Below are positions 57,706 through 64,000 of a stretch of DNA of 64,000 nt, in pieces; position 1 is the stretch's first letter, and each line of letters starts with the position of its first letter. Where the stretch lies: contig JAKSXM010000263.1 of NCBI GenBank assembly GCA_022575985.1, forward strand, positions 14,488,001 through 14,552,000, read 5' to 3'. The notes below the pieces were generated by a model. It was not told the DNA's origin and did not search any database. It worked only from the letters and a program-made list of their open reading frames with translations. This DNA is from Anagrus nilaparvatae. Its lineage: Eukaryota; Arthropoda; Insecta; Hymenoptera; Mymaridae. A program made the translations under genes and the position numbers.

Positions 57706-60695
57706 TCAATGTTCTACAAGGGAACATGAATCAAGCCCGGGAAGCTGGTGCTTTGTTAGAACAGATTGCCCGTGAAGAGGATTCAAGTATCCTCTTACTA
57801 AGCGAGCAATCATACAACATGAACCATAAGTACTGACTAACCGATGACACTGGCTGTTGCGCCATATGGCTGCGGGGTAGAGCCCAAACGTCCTTGACCA
57901 GAAAAGGGAAAGGCAATTGCCACGTTTGGGTCACGTGCGGGGAGACAACTTATATAAGTTGCTACCTCTCCCCAAACGATAGATTGGAAGTGCTGGCTAC
58001 AAAGCTGGCCAGCATCGAGAACACGGTTCGGACGGTAACTGGAAGCGTTATCCTTGCTGGAGACTTTAACGCTAGGGCCTTAGAATGGGGCATGCCGACG
58101 ACCAATCCTAGGGGACAGCAGGTACTGGAAATGGCCACTAGATGCAAACTAGTGGTCCAGAATAGAGGAAACCGGCCCACCTACGAGAGGGCAGGTTGGG
58201 GTGCCTCTATCCCAGACATAACCTTTGCAACAGAAGGTGCGTCTGGGAGAATTGGCGAATGGACGGTGATGGATGGTTACAATGGTAGCGACCATCATTA
58301 CATCACCTTCCGGGTGCTTGAGGGAACCTCCCAACGGCCTCCGTACAAGAGGCGTCCCTTGGGTTGGAATGTACCAAAGATGGACGAGGACAAGTTCGAA
58401 GAGTATCTTCGAATGGAGTCGTCGTCCGTCCCTGCTTGGTATGGAGAGGCTACAGGTCCCCGCGAGGCTGAAATCTTAGTCAAGAAAGTAACGTCTCTAT
58501 TGCGAGGGGCGTGTGACGCCTCTATGCCTCGTCGAAGGCCCTGGAAAGGGAGAAAGCCAGTTTACTGGTGGACTTCCGAAATAGCGGAGCTCCGCAAGGA
58601 GTGCCACAGGACGCGTAGACGGGCGCAAAGAGCACGGGACAGGCCCGAGGCTGCTGCACTTTCCCAGGAACACAAGGATGCTAAACACCGGCTGGCCAAA
58701 GCTATCCGTCAAAGCAAGGCTCGATGCCTGCGTTCATTACGCGAGGATGTAAACAAAGACCCCTGGGGTCTTGGTTACAAAGTCGTAATGGGCAAGTTGA
58801 ACCGGGGGTCTGACAACATGATGGACGCGGTGTCGACCGAACAAATCATCGGCGCTCTCTTCCCTGAGCGGCCTATCCAGGAAAACCCGGTAGAGGCGAT
58901 ACCCAGGGCGGAAGTGCCGTTATTCAGCGAGGACGAGATGGTGAAGGCCATCAAGGCAATGAAAAATGGCAAGGCGCCGGGGCCGGACGGGATACCAGCG
59001 GAAGTGCTCAAACGAGCGGTCAAAATAATCCCTGGTATCCTGTTAAGCATGTTTAATGCATGCTTGGTGGCGGGAGTGTTTCCAAGGCAGTGGAAGGTGG
59101 CACGTCTCGTGCTCTTGAACAAGGGTAAAGGTGGAGCCCCGGACTCTCCATCATCTTACAGACCCTTGTGCATGTTAAACACCATCGGAAAGGTGATGGA
59201 GAGCATGCTCCAGGCAAGGTTGAGAAGAGCCATCGAGGAAGGCGGTGGCCTTTCCGAGGAGCAGTATGGGTTTCGTGAGGGGCATTCCACGATAGACGCC
59301 ATCCGGCGTGTCGTGGATACCGTGGAGGCTGAGAGGGAAAAGCGGCCTGCAATTTGCAAAGACGTCCTTCTTGTAACGCTGGACGTCAAAAACGCTTTCA
59401 ATTCGGCCAGATGGGATGACATGATCCGGTCTCTCGAGTACGACTTCCGGATACCCAGGTATCTGGGTAACGTAATAAAGGACTACCTACGGGACCGGAG
59501 ACTGCTCTACGACACGCTCGATGGCAGGCGACAGAGGGTTCTGAGTGCGGGCATTGCCCAAGGTTCGGTTCTCGGACCGGACCTGTGGAATGCCTTTTAC
59601 GATGGCCTGTTGCGCGTTCACCTCCCGGAAGGAGCTTCTCTGATCGGGTACGCGGACGACGTGGCTCTGACCATCACTGGCAGGGACATGCAGGTAACCC
59701 AGGAGAGGTTGAATCTAGTCATGAGACAGATCAATCTCTGGATGGGCGAGCATGGGCTCCAGCTTGCGATCCCAAAAACGGAGATCGTACTGCTGACCCG
59801 TCGCACAACAATTCCCACGGACATCGATGTAAATGTCGATGATGGTGGAAACCCTCACACGATCCAAGCCAAGACATCGGTTAAGTACCTGGGAGTTCTG
59901 CTTGATAACAAGCTGAACTTCTGGGAACAATTTCAGAGGTCGAGTGAGAAGGCCGCGTCGATCGCATCCTCCTTGTCAAGGCTCATGGCCAACATAGGAG
60001 GGCCCAAACCCGGGAAGCGAAGATTGTTGATGTCCGTTATCAACTCTGTCCTGCTTTATGGATCTGAGATCTGGGCGGATATCACCAAATTTGCCAAGTA
60101 CAGACATAAAATATCGTCTGTGCAGCGGCAAGCGGACCTGAGGATCGCCTGCGCGTACCATACGGTATCGCTCGAAGCGATCCAGGTAGTAGCATCGGTC
60201 ATACCCATCGACCTGCTAGCGTTGGAGCGGAAATACATTTACGATAGTGTAGAAGACCGCGAAGTGGCATCCACTCGCGCCCGCTCCAGCTCTATGGGAA
60301 AATGGCAGGAACGGTGGAAAAAGGAGGAAGAGAAAAATGCCCGATGGACGCGCAGACTGATTTCAGATCTGCAGGCATGGACTGGACGACAACATGGGGA
60401 GGTGAATTTTTACCTCACCCAATTCTTGACTGGACACGGGTATTTCCGTGCAATGTTGAAACATTGGCATAAGGTGGCAACAGAGGAGTGCCTGCACTGC
60501 CCAGGCGAGAAGGATACAGTGGAGCATACTTTCTTCGGATGTATGCGCTACGTGGAAGGGCGCCCGCCCTTCCCGATTTGGAGGCCAGAGAAGGTGGTTC
60601 CGGAAATGCTACGGAGTTCTGAAAATTGGAACAAAGTAGCAGAGTACGTAAGGGCCACCTTGTTGAAGAAAAAGGAGGAGGGCTTTCTATCGTAG
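57702..60695 (+). pseudogene. R1-type ORF2 (endonuclease-RT-zinc finger), one nonsense codon
   Basis: ATG at 57702 overlaps the ORF1 stop (ATGA). The 998-codon frame is open except for TGA at 57834-57836 (codon 45), where a Trp codon TGG would be a one-base difference. Endonuclease: CYLSPND, AGDFNARALEWG (~58057), SDHHYITF. Linker rich in Arg. RT: KNGKAPGPDGIPAEVL, YRPLCMLNTIGKV, EEQYGFREGHSTIDAI, TLDVKNAFNSARWDD, QGSVLGPDLWN, and GYADDVALTI with the catalytic YADD at 59649-59660. C-terminus: CCHC finger C-x2-C (CLHC) ... H ... C near 60490-60540 and TAG at 60693-60695. Length and domain order match R1-clade ORF2. From codon 65 on, 933 codons are uninterrupted. Confidence 0.9.
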
Positions 60696-61010
60696 ATTGC
60701 TCTCCTGTCACTAGGCTGGGGGAAGGCAGCGGCCAGTTGCCTAGGCTGCGCGTCCCAAACTGAAGTTATACCTGAAAAGGGAGTTCCGGTTTGGGGCAAA
60801 CAAGCGCAGGGGGGTTTATAGTGTGTTTATCCAGTAAGAATCTGGGGCGTAGCCGGCGACCGCGCTCGCCGGTGGTCTCGCAGTTGTACACTTTGTGCAA
60901 CTGGGCGGTAATGGAAATTTGCGGGCCTTTAAGGCCCGCAAACACTCCATGGCTGATGTAAGATTCACAAGATTCCCTTGACAAAAAAAAAAAAAAAAAA
61001 AAAAAAAAAA
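60696..61010 (+). other. 3' UTR and poly(A) of the R1-type element
   Basis: 288 bp of GC-rich sequence with a hairpin (GCGGGCCTTTAAGGCCCGC at 60933-60951), then 28 A (60983-61010). The hairpin close to the tail parallels the GGGCCCC hairpin in the 9.1-kb relative. Confidence 0.8.
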
Positions 61011-61224
61011 TAATAATAATATTAATGTAAATAGCAAAATTACTACGAGTAGTGATATTATACTACAAAAATAGTAATTTTACTACAATTTGTAACGGTA
61101 TAGTAATATTGTGTTCATTATTTTTTACATTGTGGATAAAACTAGGGCTATCTGGTTAAAGCTAGCTTTATCCAAGCTGTGTTGGATAAAGCCCGATTCT
61201 TGAAAATTTTTATTTTTTTTTCTT

Positions 61225-61445
61225 GTATGCGGCCAGAAACCGCGTATTTCCCAGCCGCCGCGCGACCGGAAAAGTCGCGTTTTCTCGCCACTAACGAAGA
61301 AAAATCGTATACGACCCTTGTCCATAAATAAAGAATGACCCAAATCGCAGTTTACCAACCTCGGCTTCGCCTCGGATGGTAATTTACGTGCGATTTGGGC
61401 CATTATTTACTTTTCTGAACTCGAGATCGTAATATACTATTTGTT
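61225..61445. repeat. Dispersed GC-rich palindromic repeat, copy 2
   Basis: Same order of blocks as 22387-22625: CGCGTATTTCCC, TTTTCTCGCCAC, CCTTGTCCATAAATAA, then hairpin arms CCCAAATCGCA / TGCGATTTGGG around CTCGGCTTCGCCTCGG, ending AATATACTATT. Confidence 0.75.
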
Positions 61446-63250
61446 CAACATTAACTGCTATCGTTAAGATAAAGCTAACTTTATCCAAGCGAGCTGGATA
61501 AATCCCAATTCGTATAAAATTTAATACAATATAGTAAAAAATCAACAAACATTTAGCAACTTTTTTTTAAAAATATTTTACTATTTTACTTATATTATTG
61601 TATTCAATTAAATTTTTTGATTTAAAATTAGTCAGTTAACTGTACTTTTATTTATTTTGCAATAACCTATAACTAGCTGAAGGGCCTCGCGATGCTCGGC
61701 AGAATATAACAATAATTCTGTTTTTCTAATTATTTTGTTAATTAATATTTATAATCCTATATATATTAAAATGAAATAATTTAAAAAGTTTAATATTTTT
61801 GATTTTCTTACAAGTCAATTTCTAAAATTTTGAATGAACGAAAACACCTGAAAGTGGTTTTAAAGCAATCTTTAAATAAATATCTACACGATTCTTCTTA
61901 TATTTTTAAAAAATATTGAATAGATTCCAAAATATTAAGCTCCGAAGTTAGTGGTTAAAAACGTAAAAAATATTTTTATTTTTTCACAAAAACTGATTTT
62001 TCTCAGGATCTAAGAGGTCTTTTGAGACGTGCTTTAGTGCAAATTTTTCCTTGTCAAAAATGCTATCGATTTGACGGTTTTTTTTTTTTAATTTGAGCTC
62101 ATGATTCAGAGTTATAACTGTTTGAAGCCAAAAAAATCAAAATTTAAACACTAAAAAAGTTGTCACTCTAATCACTTCGTAACTCAAAATCTATATCACC
62201 AAAACGATCAAACTAAAGTGCTATGTATTTGTTAATGCGTTATCTAAAACAAGTTTTTTTGGTTTTTAATTTAACCCTTTCATTAAAGAGAAATCTCTAG
62301 AAAACCAATTTACATTAAATTACAAAAAAATTTATCATTTAAAAATTTTTTTTAACATCTGAGACAAAATATATATGGGTGGTTTTCGCAGGAACGGTAT
62401 ACATAGTGTCCCCTCCATAAAGCTCTTTTACACTTTTTTTTCTTCTAAAAAGTTCATAAATAATATTTTTTAAAGTCACAACCTACTATGCATATATTGG
62501 TAACTTAATAAAAAAAATTTCTGGAGCATATGTGTTCAAATTGTCGCCACCGTCTGCTGTCCTTTTGCTTAACTGTACACTTTGAGTATTAACAAACGGC
62601 TTAAAATTTGAACTTAAATTTTTCTGTAGGATGCATATGACGTATTTAGGTCCCAGAAACTCAATTTTTTCAACGAAACAAATTTTCATGCAATCCTCTT
62701 AGCTTATCGTCACATATAAGTCTGTCCCCCAATTTTAGCTATTTTTAAGCTTCCCACCTTTTATGGGAGCGCACTCTATATTTATGCACTTGAAAGCACT
62801 ATTGTATTTTTTTTTCACTTAAATACTCATATATGAACCGTGGAAAACTTAAAATTTTAAATATAAAAGCTTTAACTATGAAAATTAAACTTATTAAAAT
62901 TTTAAAACGCTTTTACAAAAAAAAAATGTCGCCACCGTCCATGTCGTTTTCTCCAAGTGTATGTCATATATTACTTAATATATCTTGTTCAGTTATGTGT
63001 TTTGATGGAAAAATAAGATACCCAGAATTTGAGAAAATTTGATGGCTTCAATACAAAGTTATTTCAATAATACATTCAAAATGTCGCAACCGTCCATGAC
63101 GCCACCGTCTGCATAAATAAAAAAATCCCATAAGAATATCACGTAGAATTTATTTTTACATTTGTAGCAGTACCACTGAAAATTTTAGGTTTTTGGACAT
63201 TAATAAACATTAAAATACAAAAAAAATAAAGATTCGTATAAAATTATTTT
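61446..63250. other. 1.8 kb AT-rich, no gene
   Basis: No convincing frame. The word CGCCACCGTC (or CGCAACCGTC) recurs at 62544, 62930, 63084 and 63099, spaced irregularly. Confidence 0.4.
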
Positions 63251-63259
63251 ATAACTGTG

Positions 63260-64000
63260 TTAAGTAAATCTTCCCGGTGATGAAAATATAGTCTGAAATA
63301 CATATAAAATACATATTTCTCCGACTATCGACGGTCGGGTTATTAGTCAAAAATATATTGATTAAATGTTTAATTTCAACAAAAAACAGTCAATTTTACG
63401 GTTTTTAGGAACATAAAAAAAATATTTTTTCTGACTGTCAATTGACCAATATTAGACAGTTATTTAGATGTTAAAAATATGTTTAAACAACGATTATTTT
63501 TTTGTCAAAATCAATGTATTTTGAATGTTCGAAATACTATTTTTAAACAAAAAAAAAAAAAAAAATTATAGCAAAACAGTCAAATAGCAAGTACCCGACA
63601 GTATTTTATACATATAAAATATATTCAAATGACTATAATTTTTTTGTCTGATGCAACCTATTTTAAATGTATATATGACTGTTAGATTGATGAAAATTGA
63701 AAAAAATATTATACAAAACAGTCAAATAGCAAATAATCGACGGTATTTTATACATCTAAAACATATTCAAATGACTATATTTTTTTAGTCTGAAGCAACC
63801 TAATTTTAATGTTTAAATGACTGTCAGATTGATAAAAGTTGTTCAAAAATATTATACAAAACAGTCAAATAGCAAATAATCGACGGTATTTTATACATCT
63901 AAAATATATTCAAATGACTATAAATTTTTAGTCTGAAGCAACCTATTTTTAATGTTTAAATGACTGTCAGATTGATAAAAGTTGTTCAAAAATATTATAC
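63260..64000. repeat. ~143-bp satellite, runs off the window
   Basis: CAAAACAGTCAAATAGCAA starts at 63572 (as GCAAAACAGTC), 63714 and 63857, period 142-143 bp; the next copy begins at the window end. Diverged older copies extend left to about 63260. Confidence 0.85.

Larger units (their letters stand above)
54293..61010 (+). mobile_element. R1-clade non-LTR retrotransposon, 6.7 kb, near full length
   Basis: Bounded by an exact 15-bp duplication TAATAATAATATTAA (54278-54292 and 61011-61025). From 5' to 3': 1.49-kb 5' untranslated region, ORF1, ORF2 overlapping by ATGA, 288-bp 3' untranslated region, 28-base poly(A). GC content is far above the flanks, so the boundary is visible by eye. The target is a TAA/ATT microsatellite in the arm of the 49.9-61.1-kb foldback. 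Two lesions make it inactive: a broken first zinc knuckle with frameshift in ORF1 and a TGA near the start of ORF2. Confidence 0.9.
49892..61134. mobile_element. Foldback with CACTGTAAAAAATAATG ends, multiply nested
   Basis: The left end CACTGTAAAAAATAATGAAC is matched inverted at the right end (GTTCATTATTTTTTACATTG). Inner arms pair 50345-50470 with 54060-54170 (AGGAGTTCATTTACGTTTGT against its complement). Later insertions are a palindrome core, a Tigger-like MITE, a hAT-like foldback and an R1-type retrotransposon; together they account for most of the 11.2 kb. No transposase of its own is seen. Confidence 0.65.

Overview
This is an AT-rich, repeat-saturated eukaryotic window, most likely from an insect. 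The evidence is several R1-clade and CR1/Jockey-type non-LTR retrotransposons, spliced genes with short GT-AG introns, MULE-, Tigger-, hAT- and Tc1-like transposon remains, and no bacterial-type gene order. The species cannot be named from the sequence. I see no secure single-copy host gene; almost every coding stretch belongs to a mobile element.

Layout. 1-5.4 kb: two broken inverted copies of an unrecognised gene, separated by a small TA-flanked foldback; the right copy is split by a 5'-truncated R1-like retrotransposon with an 8-bp target duplication. 5.4-12.4 kb: CR1/Jockey-like reverse transcriptase fragments interrupted by a 2.8-kb foldback with internal ~180-bp repeats and by a decayed R1-like copy. 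12.5-15.3 kb: a MULE-type transposase relic and a decayed CR1/Jockey-like copy. 16.2-24.1 kb: a TA-flanked composite foldback holding tandem repeats, G-rich minisatellites, a nested palindrome and a tRNA-like SINE head. 24.6-26.6 kb: a retrotransposon tail abutting a 1.4-kb palindrome. 29.1-31.3 kb: a near-perfect 2,124-bp palindrome flanked by ATTG on both sides.

33.1-48.5 kb is the most interesting region. It is a ~15.4-kb DNA transposon with very long (2.2-2.5 kb) terminal inverted repeats. It carries a transposase-like gene whose six exons I can join into one 900-codon frame, every intron being phase 1, and a second small three-exon gene encoding a 79-residue acidic protein, also with phase-1 introns. 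A CR1-like retrotransposon (ORF1 plus ORF2) has landed between the two exon groups. The last ~60 codons of the transposase lie inside the inverted repeat and so exist twice.

49.9-61.1 kb is a further foldback. It contains a diverged palindrome core, a Tigger-like MITE, a hAT-like foldback rich in CATATT repeats, and a nearly full-length 6.7-kb R1-clade retrotransposon with a 15-bp target duplication, one nonsense codon in ORF2 and a broken zinc knuckle in ORF1. The window ends in a ~143-bp satellite that runs off the edge.

The retrotransposon products would act together (ORF1 binds RNA; ORF2 nicks the target and reverse transcribes), but every copy seen here carries at least one disabling lesion. 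The transposase gene at 35.2-39.9 kb has an open reading frame after predicted splicing and is the one candidate for an intact mobility gene.
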